Assembly (NCBI GenBank): GCA_003140115.1
Contig: PLIQ01000092.1
Coordinates: 47,306 to 54,717 of the forward strand
Direction: 5' to 3'
From: Actinomycetota bacterium
GTDB lineage: Bacteria > Actinomycetota > Actinomycetes > Streptosporangiales > Streptosporangiaceae
DNA length: 7,412 bases
Below the pieces are notes generated by a model that had not been told where the DNA came from, did no database searches, and saw only the letters and a list, made by a program, of their open reading frames with translations. Shown here in pieces: positions 1 through 6,020 of this stretch. Numbering within the stretch: the stretch's first letter is position 1; the number at the start of each line of letters is the position of its first letter. Made by a program: the position numbers and the translations under genes.

Positions 1-1331
1 TCCTGCGGGAACTGATGCAGGACATCCTGCGCGCCGAGGGCGCGGCGGTGCAGGACGCGGTGCTGCCGCTGGTGGTGCGGGCCGGGGCGGGATCGGTCCG
101 GGATTCGCTGTCCATTCTGGACCAGCTGCTGGCCGGGAGCGACGAGTCCGGGCTCAGCTACGAGCGCGCCGTGGCGCTGCTCGGCTTCACCGACGCGAGC
201 CTGCTCGACGAGATCGTGGACGCGTTCGCCACCGCCGACGGCGCCGCGGTGTTCGGCGTGGTCAACCGGGTCATCGAGGGCGGGCACGAGCCGCGCCGGT
301 TCGCCGCCGACCTGCTGGACCGGTTCCGGGACCTGATCATCCTGGCCGCCGTGCCGCACGCGGCCGAGACCGGGCTGCTGGACCTGCCCCCGGACCGGGC
401 CGAGCGGATGGCCGCCCAGGCGGGCCGGTTCGGCCAGGCCGGGCTGGCCCGCGCGGCCGAGATCGTCAGCACGGGCCTGGACCAGATGCGCGGTGCCACC
501 TCCCCCCGGCTGCTGCTCGAGCTGATGTGCGCGCAGGTGCTGCTGCCCGCCGCCACCACCGACGAGAAGTCCCTGCTCGCCCGGCTGGAGCGGCTGGAGT
601 CCGGAGGCCGGGGCACGTCGGCTCCCAGGCCGCAGTCACCCCCCTCCCCGCCGCACTCCGGTACCAACGATTCGGCCGAACGGCCCCGGGTTCCTCCCCC
701 CGCCGACCGGAAGCCCTCCGCTAAGCCCGCCGAGAGCGCCGCGCCATCCAGCCCCCCGCTGGCCACTGCGCCCCCCACTCCGGCCGCCGCCGATCCGGCG
801 CCTGGCCAGTCCGCGGCCGACTCGCTGCGGAAAAACTGGGACGCGGTCCTCGAGGCGGTCATGCAGGAGCGCAAGGTGGCGTGGCTGCTGCTTCGCACCG
901 CGAGCGTGCTCTCCCTGGAGGACAAGGTCCTCACCCTGCGGTTTCCGAGAGACGGAGACCTGAAGGGCTTCGGCGTGAGCGGTCACGATGCCATCCTCAA
1001 GCGCGTGCTGAACGCCCGTTTCGGCCTGGACGTGACGATCAGGGGGGTGGTGGGCGCCGACCCGGGCGCTGGCCCGGCCCGGCCCGCCGGCTCGGGCGCC
1101 GCGGGCGGCTCGGGCGCGGCTACCCCGGTCGCTACCACCCCGGCCCGGTCCCGGCCGCGCCGCGATGAGCCCCCGGCCGACGAGTTCCCGGCCGACGAGT
1201 TCCCGCCGGACGACGACATGCCCCCCGACGAACCCGACGGCGATCGGGCTCCCGTCGTGACCGAACTCACCGGCATGGACCTGATCCAGCGCGAGCTGGG
1301 CGGCCGGGTGATCGGCGAGATCGAGGACTGA
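1..1331 (+). CDS. dnaX: DNA polymerase III subunit gamma/tau, C-terminal part (5' end outside window)
   Basis: DnaX is the ATPase motor of the clamp loader that places the beta sliding clamp on primed DNA and, in its tau form, tethers polymerase cores. The reading frame is already open at base 3 (L-R-E-L-M-Q-D-I), so the ATP-binding N-terminal domain lies upstream. What is visible starts near the end of the AAA+ module: GSVRDSLSILDQ (bases ~90-125) resembles the sensor-2 region, with its conserved Arg. A helical domain III follows (bases ~150-540, VALLGFTD... DLLDRFRDLIIL). Next comes a Pro/Ala/Ser-rich linker (bases ~610-815) and a folded C-terminal domain (bases ~820-1060, NWDAVLEAVMQERKVAWLLL...LTLRFPRDGDLKGF). 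The end is an acidic tail with a PADEF repeat and the conserved-looking terminus DLIQRELGGRVIGEIED. The recR/ybaB neighbourhood is typical. The family call is firm. A separate short gamma form is not evident from the sequence. Confidence 0.94.
   Translation, partial: LRELMQDILRAEGAAVQDAVLPLVVRAGAGSVRDSLSILDQLLAGSDESGLSYERAVALLGFTDASLLDEIVDAFATADGAAVFGVVNRVIEGGHEPRRFAADLLDRFRDLIILAAVPHAAETGLLDLPPDRAERMAAQAGRFGQAGLARAAEIVSTGLDQMRGATSPRLLLELMCAQVLLPAATTDEKSLLARLERLESGGRGTSAPRPQSPPSPPHSGTNDSAERPRVPPPADRKPSAKPAESAAPSSPPLATAPPTPAAADPAPGQSAADSLRKNWDAVLEAVMQERKVAWLLLRTASVLSLEDKVLTLRFPRDGDLKGFGVSGHDAILKRVLNARFGLDVTIRGVVGADPGAGPARPAGSGAAGGSGAATPVATTPARSRPRRDEPPADEFPADEFPPDDDMPPDEPDGDRAPVVTELTGMDLIQRELGGRVIGEIED
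1176..1205 (+). repeat. 15-bp tandem duplication in the dnaX acidic tail
   Basis: Two identical copies of GCCGACGAGTTCCCG lie back to back, in frame, and encode ADEFP-ADEFP. They sit in the low-complexity acidic stretch between the C-terminal domain and the terminal peptide, so a copy-number change would be tolerated. Confidence 0.85.
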
Positions 1332-1350
1332 GCCACGGCCCCGCTTGGGC

Positions 1351-1377
1351 TTGACCGCAGCGGGCTGGTCGTAGGCT
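1351..1377 (+). promoter_or_regulatory. Possible promoter for ybaB-recR
   Basis: In the 63-base gap after dnaX, TTGACC (1351-1356) resembles a vegetative -35 box. TAGGCT (1372-1377) resembles an actinobacterial -10 box. The 15-base spacer is shorter than the usual 17-18, and a transcript starting about 7 bases downstream would have a very short leader ahead of the start at 1395. This is a weak call; ybaB and recR may instead be read from the dnaX transcript. Confidence 0.25.
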
Positions 1378-1394
1378 CTGGGTAGGAGGCCGAT

Positions 1395-1862
1395 GTGGAA
1401 CCCCAGATGGATATGCAGCAGCTGTTCGCGGCGGCGCAGCAGATGCAGGAACAACTCATGAGCGCCCAGCAGGCGCTGGCCGACGCAGAGGTCACCGGGA
1501 CCGCGGGCGGCGGGCTGGTCAAGGCCACCGTCAACGGCCAGGGCGAACTGCTTGACCTCAGCATCGCCGCGGCCGCGGTAGACGCCGACGACGCCGAGGA
1601 GACGGCGCGAACCATCGCCGACCTCGTGCTCGCGGCCGTCCGCGACGCGTACCGGGCGGTCGAGAATCTCCAGCAGCAGCAGATGGGACCGTTCGCCGCG
1701 GCCATGCAGGGCGGCGGGATACCTGGCATGCCCGGGATACCGGGCATGCCCGGCGGAGGCGGTCTTGACCTGCCCGGCGGGCTCGACCTGTCCAGCCTCG
1801 GACTCGGCGGCCCGGGCCCGTACGCGCCGGAGCCAGCCGACGACGATGACCCGGAGACCTAG
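1395..1862 (+). CDS. ybaB: YbaB/EbfC family nucleoid-associated protein
   Basis: This 155-residue protein belongs to the YbaB/EbfC family of small dimeric DNA-binding proteins that coat the nucleoid and usually sit between dnaX and recR, as here. The N-terminal ~100 residues carry the family pattern: an amphipathic Gln/Met-rich helix (MQQLFAAAQQMQEQLMSAQ), then a sheet segment (GLVKATVNGQGELLDLSI, residues 40-57), then a helix (DAEETARTIADLVLAAVRDAY). The GTG start is chosen because AGGAGG lies at 1384-1389, five bases upstream; in-frame ATGs at 1407 and 1413 are alternatives. Residues 105-155 are unusual: a Gly/Pro-rich tail with two GIPGMP repeats (108-119), LDLPGGLDLSSLGLGG, then an acidic end (ADDDDPET). 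Extended tails are plausible in high-GC Actinobacteria, but this part is probably disordered and its function is unknown. Confidence 0.93.
   Translation: MEPQMDMQQLFAAAQQMQEQLMSAQQALADAEVTGTAGGGLVKATVNGQGELLDLSIAAAAVDADDAEETARTIADLVLAAVRDAYRAVENLQQQQMGPFAAAMQGGGIPGMPGIPGMPGGGGLDLPGGLDLSSLGLGGPGPYAPEPADDDDPET
1716..1751 (+). repeat. 18-bp tandem repeat encoding GIPGMP twice
   Basis: Copies at 1716-1733 and 1734-1751 differ at a single base (T at 1724, G at 1742). Both encode Gly-Ile-Pro-Gly-Met-Pro, in frame with ybaB, giving a short collagen-like G-x-P stretch. This looks like a recent in-frame duplication in the protein's flexible tail. Confidence 0.88.
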
Positions 1863-1881
1863 AACCCCCTGACCTAGAACC
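1856..1881 (+). repeat. 11-bp direct repeat that doubles the ybaB stop codon
   Basis: GACCTAGAACC occurs at 1856-1866 and again at 1871-1881, a period of 15 bases. Because 15 is a multiple of three, the second TAG (1875-1877) is in frame with the first (1860-1862). Readthrough of ybaB would therefore add only four residues. The second copy sits just before the recR ribosome-binding site. Confidence 0.8.
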
Positions 1882-1892
1882 AAGGACCTGCT

Positions 1893-2492
1893 GTGTACGA
1901 AGGGGTCATCCAGAACCTCATCGACGAACTCGGGCGCCTGCCCGGGGTCGGGCCGAAGGGTGCCCAGCGCATCGCGTTTTACCTGCTGGCCACGGACCAG
2001 GCCGACGTCAGGCGGCTGGCCGATACGCTGATCGAGGTCACCGAGCGGGTGCGCTTCTGCCGGACCTGCGGGAACGTGGCCGAAGGCGAAGAGTGCCGGA
2101 TCTGCCTCGACCCGCGCCGCGACCCGACGCTGATCTGCGTGGTGGAAGAGCCCAAGGATGTCGCGGCGGTGGAGAGGATCCGCGAGTTCCGCGGCCGCTA
2201 TCACGTGCTCGGCGGAGCGATCAGCCCCATTGACGGGGTCGGCCCGGACGAGTTGCGGATCAAGGAGCTGATGACCCGGCTGGCCGACGGCACGGTGACC
2301 GAGCTGATCCTGGCCACCGATCCGAACCTAGAGGGGGAGGCAACCGCTACCTTTCTCGCTAGGCTGGTAAAGCCAATGGGCTTGCGGGTGACCAGGCCCG
2401 CGAGCGGACTGCCGGTCGGGGGCGACCTGGAGTACGCCGACGAGGTGACGCTGGGTCGCGCATTCGAAGGACGGAGACTGCTTGATGTCTGA
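1893..2492 (+). CDS. recR: Recombination mediator RecR
   Basis: RecR works with RecO (and RecF) to load RecA onto SSB-covered single-stranded gaps during recombinational repair. The 199-residue length is normal for the family. All landmarks are present in order: a helix-hairpin-helix ([17 protein letters not shown], residues 16-32); a four-cysteine zinc site (C56-x2-C59 and C68-x2-C71); and a Toprim domain from about residue 80, with acidic VVEEPKDV (83-90) and [12 protein letters not shown] (141-152). The C-terminal signature [20 protein letters not shown] follows (171-190). The GTG start is preceded by AAGGA at 1882-1886, six bases away. The last 8 bases overlap the next gene, which suggests translational coupling. 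Confidence 0.97.
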   Translation: MYEGVIQNLIDELGRLPGVGPKGAQRIAFYLLATDQADVRRLADTLIEVTERVRFCRTCGNVAEGEECRICLDPRRDPTLICVVEEPKDVAAVERIREFRGRYHVLGGAISPIDGVGPDELRIKELMTRLADGTVTELILATDPNLEGEATATFLARLVKPMGLRVTRPASGLPVGGDLEYADEVTLGRAFEGRRLLDV

Positions 2493-3012
2493 ACCGCCAG
2501 CTCAGGGGGGCGAATGGCGGCCGATCGCGGATCAGATCGCGGTGAACGTGAAGAACTTCATCGACGGCGTGGACGCGCTGGCCCGGACCGGGGGCGACGA
2601 GACCGTGCCGATGCTGCTGCTCGAGGTGTCGCAGATTCTGCTCGCCGGAGCGCAGCTGGGCGCCAGCCGGGACGTGATCCTGCCGGGGAACTGGGAGCCT
2701 GAGGTCGGCGCCGACCCTGACCTGGACGCGCTGCGCACCGGCCTGGCCCGGCGACTGGCCGCCGTGGACGAGTACGCCGAGGTGTTCGACCCGTACAAGG
2801 ACACCGCCTGCCTGCCGTTCCGGATCTCCGATGACATCGCGGCGATCACCGCCGATCTCATCCACGGGCTCAAGCACTACCAGGCCGGACGGTCCCTCGA
2901 GGCGCTGTGGTGGTGGCAGTACTCCTACTTCAACCACTGGGGGACCCACGGCGGCGCCGCCCTGCGCGCGCTGCAGGCGGTGGTCGCGCACGCCAGCCTC
3001 GACGTCGGCTAG
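2485..3012 (+). CDS. DUF5063 domain-containing protein, function unknown
   Basis: This is a 175-residue, probably cytosolic, mostly helical protein with no signal peptide or membrane segment. I recognise it as the actinobacterial DUF5063 family, commonly found just downstream of recR. Its most distinctive part is an aromatic block, [12 protein letters not shown] (residues 142-153), preceded by [22 protein letters not shown] (111-132). An earlier segment, [10 protein letters not shown] (66-75), is also Trp/Pro-containing. Cys109 is the only cysteine, and no known catalytic motif is visible. The ATG at 2485 is chosen over the TTG one codon upstream because GGAG (2473-2476) is eight bases from the ATG. 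The start lies inside recR (8-base overlap), so the two are probably co-translated. A link to DNA repair is only inferred from position. Confidence 0.82.
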   Translation: MSEPPAQGGEWRPIADQIAVNVKNFIDGVDALARTGGDETVPMLLLEVSQILLAGAQLGASRDVILPGNWEPEVGADPDLDALRTGLARRLAAVDEYAEVFDPYKDTACLPFRISDDIAAITADLIHGLKHYQAGRSLEALWWWQYSYFNHWGTHGGAALRALQAVVAHASLDVG

Positions 3013-3054
3013 TTAAACTCAAGGTCCGTTCTGACCCGGGAGGTACGACCGTTC

Positions 3055-4335
3055 GTGGCGCTCATCGTGCAGAAATACGGCGGCTCATCGGTCGCCGACG
3101 CGGACGGCATCAAGCGGGTCGCGCAGCGGATCGTGGCCACCCGCAAGAGCGGTGACCAGGTGGTCGTGGTCGTATCCGCGATGGGCGACTCCACCGACGA
3201 GCTGATGGACCTGGCCAGGCAGGTCAGCCCGCTGCCGCCCGCCCGTGAGCTCGACATGCTGCTGACCGCGGGCGAGCGGATCTCGATGGCCTTGCTCGCC
3301 ATGGCGATCGCCACCCTCGGCCTGGAGGCGCGGTCGTTCACCGGCTCCCAGGCGGGCGTGATCACCGACGCCGCGCACGGCCGGGCGCGGATCATCGACA
3401 TCAAGCCAGGCCGCATCGCCGGCGCGCTGGCCGACGGCGCGATCCCCATCGTGGCCGGGTTCCAGGGCGTGTCGCAGACCACCAAGGACGTCACCACGAT
3501 GGGCCGCGGCGCGTCGGACACCACCGCGGTCGCGCTGGCCGCCGCGCTGGCCGCCGATGCGTGCGAGATCTACACCGACGTCGACGGCGTCTTCACCGCC
3601 GACCCCCGCATCGTGCGGTCCGCCCGGCTGATCCCGCAGATCAGCTACGAGGAAATGCTCGAGATGGCCGCCTGCGGGGCGAAGGTGCTGATGCTGCGCT
3701 GCGTGGAGTACGCGCGGCGCTACGAGGTACCGATCCACGTGCGGTCGTCGTTCACCAACCGGAACGGGACCTGGGTCACCGGGCACGCGAGCGAGGAGTC
3801 AGAGGGAACCGCTATGGAGCAGGCCATCATCTCGGGGGTAGCGCACGACCCCAGCGAAGCCAAGATCACCGTGGTGGGCGTACCCGACCGGACGGGCGAG
3901 GCGGCGAAGATCTTCACCGCTATCGCCGAGGCGGATATCAACATCGACATGATCGTGCAGAACGTCTCCGCGGTGGCCACCGGGCTGACCGACATCTCGT
4001 TCACGCTGCCGCGCGACGACGGCCAGCGCGCGATGAGCGCGCTGCAGCGGCTGCAGGACCCCATCGGCTTCCAGTCGCTGCTGTACGACGACCGGATCGG
4101 CAAGGTGTCGCTGATCGGCGCCGGCATGCGGTCCCACCCGGGCGTGAGCGCCAAGTTCTTCGGCGTGCTGGCCGAGGCGGGCGTGAACATCGAGATGATC
4201 TCCACCTCGGAGATCAGGATCTCGGTGATCGTGGACCAGGACGACCTGGACCGAGCGGTGAACGCGACGCACAAGGCGTTCGAGCTCGACTCGGACCAGG
4301 TCGAGGCCGTCGTGTACGGGGGGACCGGCCGGTGA
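3055..4335 (+). CDS. lysC: Aspartate kinase (aspartokinase), alpha subunit
   Basis: Aspartokinase phosphorylates L-aspartate with ATP, the committed step toward lysine, methionine, threonine and diaminopimelate for the cell wall. The 426 residues match the monofunctional class with two ACT domains. Visible motifs: KYGGSS (7-12) of the amino-acid kinase fold, [10 protein letters not shown] (41-50), [11 protein letters not shown] (95-105), [15 protein letters not shown] (147-161, ATP/substrate binding) and [15 protein letters not shown] (171-185). ACT1 spans about 268-345 ([28 protein letters not shown]) and ACT2 about 349-418 ([34 protein letters not shown]). These regulatory domains bind lysine and threonine in related actinobacterial enzymes. 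The GTG start gives the canonical N-terminus [15 protein letters not shown] (3038-3043) lies 11 bases upstream, a rather long gap. The 42-base intergenic gap before the start shows no clear promoter. The gene overlaps asd by four bases. Confidence 0.97.
   Translation: MALIVQKYGGSSVADADGIKRVAQRIVATRKSGDQVVVVVSAMGDSTDELMDLARQVSPLPPARELDMLLTAGERISMALLAMAIATLGLEARSFTGSQAGVITDAAHGRARIIDIKPGRIAGALADGAIPIVAGFQGVSQTTKDVTTMGRGASDTTAVALAAALAADACEIYTDVDGVFTADPRIVRSARLIPQISYEEMLEMAACGAKVLMLRCVEYARRYEVPIHVRSSFTNRNGTWVTGHASEESEGTAMEQAIISGVAHDPSEAKITVVGVPDRTGEAAKIFTAIAEADINIDMIVQNVSAVATGLTDISFTLPRDDGQRAMSALQRLQDPIGFQSLLYDDRIGKVSLIGAGMRSHPGVSAKFFGVLAEAGVNIEMISTSEIRISVIVDQDDLDRAVNATHKAFELDSDQVEAVVYGGTGR
3814..4335 (+). 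CDS. Aspartokinase beta (regulatory) subunit from an internal in-frame start
   Basis: In Corynebacterium glutamicum and some Bacillus, lysC also makes a short beta subunit from an internal start, forming an alpha2-beta2 enzyme in which the ACT domains control activity. The same arrangement is readable here. Codon 254 is ATG ([12 protein letters not shown]), placed right after the kinase domain and just before ACT1. A purine-rich stretch with GAGGAG (3793-3798) and GAGGGA (3802-3807) lies upstream; the nearer motif is six bases from the ATG. The product would be 173 residues, about the size of the known corynebacterial beta subunit, and contain both ACT domains. Internal translation is inferred from position and motif, not shown. 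Confidence 0.5.
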   Translation: MEQAIISGVAHDPSEAKITVVGVPDRTGEAAKIFTAIAEADINIDMIVQNVSAVATGLTDISFTLPRDDGQRAMSALQRLQDPIGFQSLLYDDRIGKVSLIGAGMRSHPGVSAKFFGVLAEAGVNIEMISTSEIRISVIVDQDDLDRAVNATHKAFELDSDQVEAVVYGGTGR

Positions 4336-5408
4336 GCGCCGCGGGCTCCGCCGGGCGGCCCGCGCTGGCCGTGGTCGGGGCCACCGGCGCGGTCGGCACG
4401 GTGATGCTCGACATCCTGTCCACCCGCCAAGACATCTGGGGCGAGATCAGGCTGATCGCCTCGCCGCGCTCGGCCGGGCGGCAGCTGACCGTGCGGGGCC
4501 GCGAGACCGAGGTGGTCGCGCTGTCCCGGGACGCGTTCGACGGCATCGACGTCGCCATGTTCGACGTGCCCGATGAGGTCTCCGCGCAGTGGGCGCCGGT
4601 CGCGGCCGAGTGCGGCGCGGTGGTCGTCGACAACTCCGGCGCGTTCCGGATGGATCCCGATGTCCCGCTGGTCGTGCCGGAGATCAACCCGGAGCAGCTG
4701 GCCCGCCGGCCCAAAGGGATCATCGCGAACGCGAACTGCACCACGCTGTCGATGATCGTGGCCGTGGGCGCGCTGCACCGGGCGTTCGGGCTCGAGGAAT
4801 TGGTCGTCGCCTCCTACCAGGCCGCCTCCGGCGCGGGCCAGGCGGGCGTCGACACGCTGTACGCGCAGCTGGACAAGGTCGCGGGCACCCGGTCGCTGGG
4901 TCAGCGAGCCGGCGACGTCCGGTCCGCGATCGGTGACCTGGGCCCGTTCCCCGCGCCGCTGGCCATGAACGTGGTCCCGTGGGCGGGCTCGCTAAAGGCG
5001 GACGGCTGGTCGTCGGAGGAGCTGAAGATCCGCAACGAGTCGCGCAAGATCCTCGGCCTGCCCGCGCTGCGGGTCTCCGCGACGTGCGTCCGGGTCCCCG
5101 TCATCACCGCGCATTCGGTAGCCGTGCACGCGGTGTTCTCCCGGCCGGTCGGCCGGGACGAGGCGTGGAAGGTGCTACGCGCCGCGCCGGGCGTGCTGGT
5201 GGCCGACAATCCCGCGGCCGGCGAGTTCCCCACCCCGGTGGACGTGGTCGGCACCGACCCGTCCTGGGTCGGACGGGTCCGCCAGTCGCTCGACGACCCG
5301 CGCGCGATCGACCTCTTCGTCTGCGGCGACAACCTGCGCAAGGGCGCGGCGCTGAACACCGCCCAGATCGCGGAGCTGGTCGCGGCCGAACTCGGGCCGC
5401 GCTCCTGA
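4332..5408 (+). CDS. asd: Aspartate-semialdehyde dehydrogenase
   Basis: Asd reduces aspartyl phosphate with NADPH to aspartate semialdehyde, directly following LysC, and feeds lysine, DAP, threonine and methionine synthesis. The 358 residues include the NADP-binding loop GATGAVG (16-22), phosphate-binding [20 protein letters not shown] (100-119) and the catalytic cysteine in NANCTT (Cys136). SYQAASGAG (161-169, Gln163), substrate-binding EELKIRNE (229-236), RVPV with Arg254, and His261 are also present. The closing motif is [15 protein letters not shown] (332-346). [13 protein letters not shown] at 77-89 replaces the glycine-rich loop of many proteobacterial enzymes, a variant I associate with actinobacterial Asd. 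The GTG start at 4332 overlaps the lysC stop as GTGA, and a G-rich SD-like stretch (4318-4324) lies about eight bases upstream. Coupled translation of the two enzymes is likely. Confidence 0.97.
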   Translation: MSAAGSAGRPALAVVGATGAVGTVMLDILSTRQDIWGEIRLIASPRSAGRQLTVRGRETEVVALSRDAFDGIDVAMFDVPDEVSAQWAPVAAECGAVVVDNSGAFRMDPDVPLVVPEINPEQLARRPKGIIANANCTTLSMIVAVGALHRAFGLEELVVASYQAASGAGQAGVDTLYAQLDKVAGTRSLGQRAGDVRSAIGDLGPFPAPLAMNVVPWAGSLKADGWSSEELKIRNESRKILGLPALRVSATCVRVPVITAHSVAVHAVFSRPVGRDEAWKVLRAAPGVLVADNPAAGEFPTPVDVVGTDPSWVGRVRQSLDDPRAIDLFVCGDNLRKGAALNTAQIAELVAAELGPRS

Positions 5409-5437
5409 CCCTCCGAGCTCGGGCCGTGCTCCTTACC
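5388..5437 (+). repeat. Imperfect 27-bp-period tandem repeat across the asd stop codon
   Basis: A 23-base segment at 5388-5410, covering the last asd codons and the TGA, recurs at 5415-5437 with three mismatches. The period is 27 bases, so the second copy stays in frame (ELGPRS-stop, then ELGPCSL). The second copy has lost its stop (CCTTAC). It looks like a decayed duplication of the gene's 3' end. Confidence 0.75.
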
Positions 5438-5583
5438 GTCCCGACGCCCATAGCGGTCACTACCCCGGTAGGCATGGCCGGTGCCCGGCCCAGGCGATCG
5501 GTGTTCACAGGTTCATGCCGGGTTTGCGGCGAGAACCGGCGGGTCGGCCGGAGTGGGCGATTATGGGCGGCGCGGCCTGGCTG

Positions 5584-5617
5584 CCCGCAAGAGTCCCGTA
5601 AGCAGGGAGCTTGCGGG
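5584..5617 (+). terminator. Strong hairpin, likely terminator of the lysC-asd transcript
   Basis: Outer arms CCCGCAAG (5584-5591) and CTTGCGGG (5610-5617) are perfectly complementary. Inner arms TCCC (5594-5597) and GGGA (5605-5608) extend the stem past a small asymmetric internal loop (AG opposite G), leaving a 7-base loop GTAAGCA. TTT follows directly (5618-5620). The T run is short, as is common in high-GC Actinobacteria. It lies 175 bases after the asd stop. The outer stem would also form in an antisense transcript. Confidence 0.5.
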
Positions 5618-5619
5618 TT

Positions 5620-5633
5620 TGGCAGATCTGCCA
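5620..5633. promoter_or_regulatory. Perfect 14-bp palindrome, possible operator
   Basis: TGGCAGATCTGCCA is its own reverse complement, beginning three bases after the hairpin at 5584-5617. Perfect symmetry with no loop fits a binding site for a dimeric regulator better than an RNA hairpin. No regulator gene is in the window and I do not recognise the site as that of a known family. Confidence 0.4.
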
Positions 5634-5652
5634 CGGTCGGGGGCGGTATAAC

Positions 5653-5747
5653 AGGCAAGGAGGCGGGGTAGGGCGAAGGAGGAACGTGCTCGTATATCGC
5701 TATGCTCCGGTTCGTTCGCGGGCAACCCGGGCCCGGAGCACTTGCCT
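5653..5747 (+). promoter_or_regulatory. Candidate structured RNA element with alternative pairings
   Basis: AGGCAAG (5653-5659) is complementary to CTTGCCT (5741-5747) and could close a ~95-base domain. Inside it, TGCTCCGG (5703-5710) pairs with CCGGAGCA (5733-5740), ending exactly where the closing arm begins, so the two stems could stack. A smaller CGGG/CCCG pair (5719-5722, 5726-5729) lies within that loop. GTGCTC (5686-5691) could instead pair with GAGCAC (5736-5741), and GCTCCGG could pair with a second CCGGAGC at 5768-5774; these options exclude the first fold. The 5' half is purine-rich (5657-5684). I cannot match it to a known riboswitch class, and chance pairing is easy at this GC content. 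Confidence 0.35.
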
Positions 5748-5764
5748 CGCGGCGTCGGCCGCCC

Positions 5765-5780
5765 GGCCCGGAGCCGGGCC
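5765..5780 (+). terminator. Compact GC hairpin, possible terminator or attenuator
   Basis: GGCCCG (5765-5770) pairs with CGGGCC (5775-5780) around a GAGC tetraloop, giving six G-C pairs. There is no T run after it. Its loop side contains the second CCGGAGC copy, so folding this hairpin would compete with pairing to TGCTCCGG at 5703-5710. That is the layout expected of an attenuator, but it is unproven. Confidence 0.3.
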
Positions 5781-5896
5781 CGCCCCAGGTGCACCGCCGC
5801 CGCCTCAGTTTCGTGATGGCGTGACCGACGAGACCCGTCCGTCCGGCCGCCCGGCGCGCGGGTGCCCGGCTGCGAAATCGTTCCTACATCATTTCG

Positions 5897-5946
5897 TGGT
5901 CAAAGCGTTATTGTCGCTGATATAGTCGCACTCCACGACATATAGA
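5897..5946 (+). promoter_or_regulatory. Promoter-like A/T-rich region upstream of the membrane cytochrome gene
   Basis: TATAGT (5921-5926) is a good actinobacterial -10 candidate, with TGGTCA (5897-5902) as a weak -35 box 18 bases upstream. A second TATAGA (5941-5946) lies exactly 20 bases after the first and could be an alternative -10. The area is markedly richer in A/T than anything else in the window. A start near 5933 would give a leader of about 90 bases before 6021. Confidence 0.4.
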
Positions 5947-5954
5947 CCAGAGAT

Positions 5955-5975
5955 GACGCCAGCGTTCCGGGCGTC
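5955..5975 (+). promoter_or_regulatory. Inverted repeat in the leader of the cytochrome gene
   Basis: GACGCC (5955-5960) and GGCGTC (5970-5975) are perfect inverted arms with a 9-base spacer. They sit just downstream of the candidate -10 boxes and about 45 bases before the GTG start. The site could be an operator or a leader hairpin; only the symmetry is certain. Confidence 0.3.
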
Positions 5976-6020
5976 GCAATTGGCTTTCTCTCGTTAATCA
6001 CGATCCCGAGGAGGATAAGC

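Larger units (their letters stand above)
5409..6020. other. 612-base intergenic region without a convincing gene
   Basis: No reading frame on either strand here has both protein-like composition and a well-placed ribosome-binding site. The first ~440 bases are GC-rich and full of inverted repeats (5584-5617, 5620-5633, 5653-5747 and 5765-5780, listed separately). Two weaker ones are a CTACC/GGTAG pair with a 2-base centre at 5460-5471 and an 8-base palindrome GGTGCACC at 5788-5795. From about 5873 the sequence becomes clearly richer in A/T and promoter-like up to the gene at 6021. Confidence 0.75.

Noticed and set aside
828..836. A-run (CGG AAA AAC) in dnaX as a programmed -1 frameshift making a short gamma form
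   Set aside because: The heptamer G AAA AAC does not fit the X XXY YYZ slippery pattern. The -1 frame stays open to about 1168 instead of stopping soon, and no clear downstream stimulatory stem was found.
636..2204. 522-residue ORF on the - strand across dnaX, ybaB and recR
   Set aside because: It lies antisense to three well-recognised genes. Long antisense frames are expected at this GC content, and its sequence resembles no family.
3561..4331. Upstream extension of the asd frame within lysC
   Set aside because: The sequence before GTG 4332 is Arg-rich out-of-frame translation of lysC. The dehydrogenase fold begins about 10 residues after the GTG.
5635..5684. G-rich stretch as a G-quadruplex
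   Set aside because: Only about three runs of three or more G occur and the rest are GG pairs. At best a weak two-layer structure is possible, which is common in high-GC DNA.
5686..5925. Small + strand ORF (79 residues from GTG 5686) with AAGGAGG just upstream
   Set aside because: The SD-to-start gap is only three bases. Third-position G/C bias is absent at both ends, and the peptide is Arg/Pro/Ala low complexity. The frame also crosses the inverted repeats and the A/T-rich promoter-like stretch. It is more likely non-coding.
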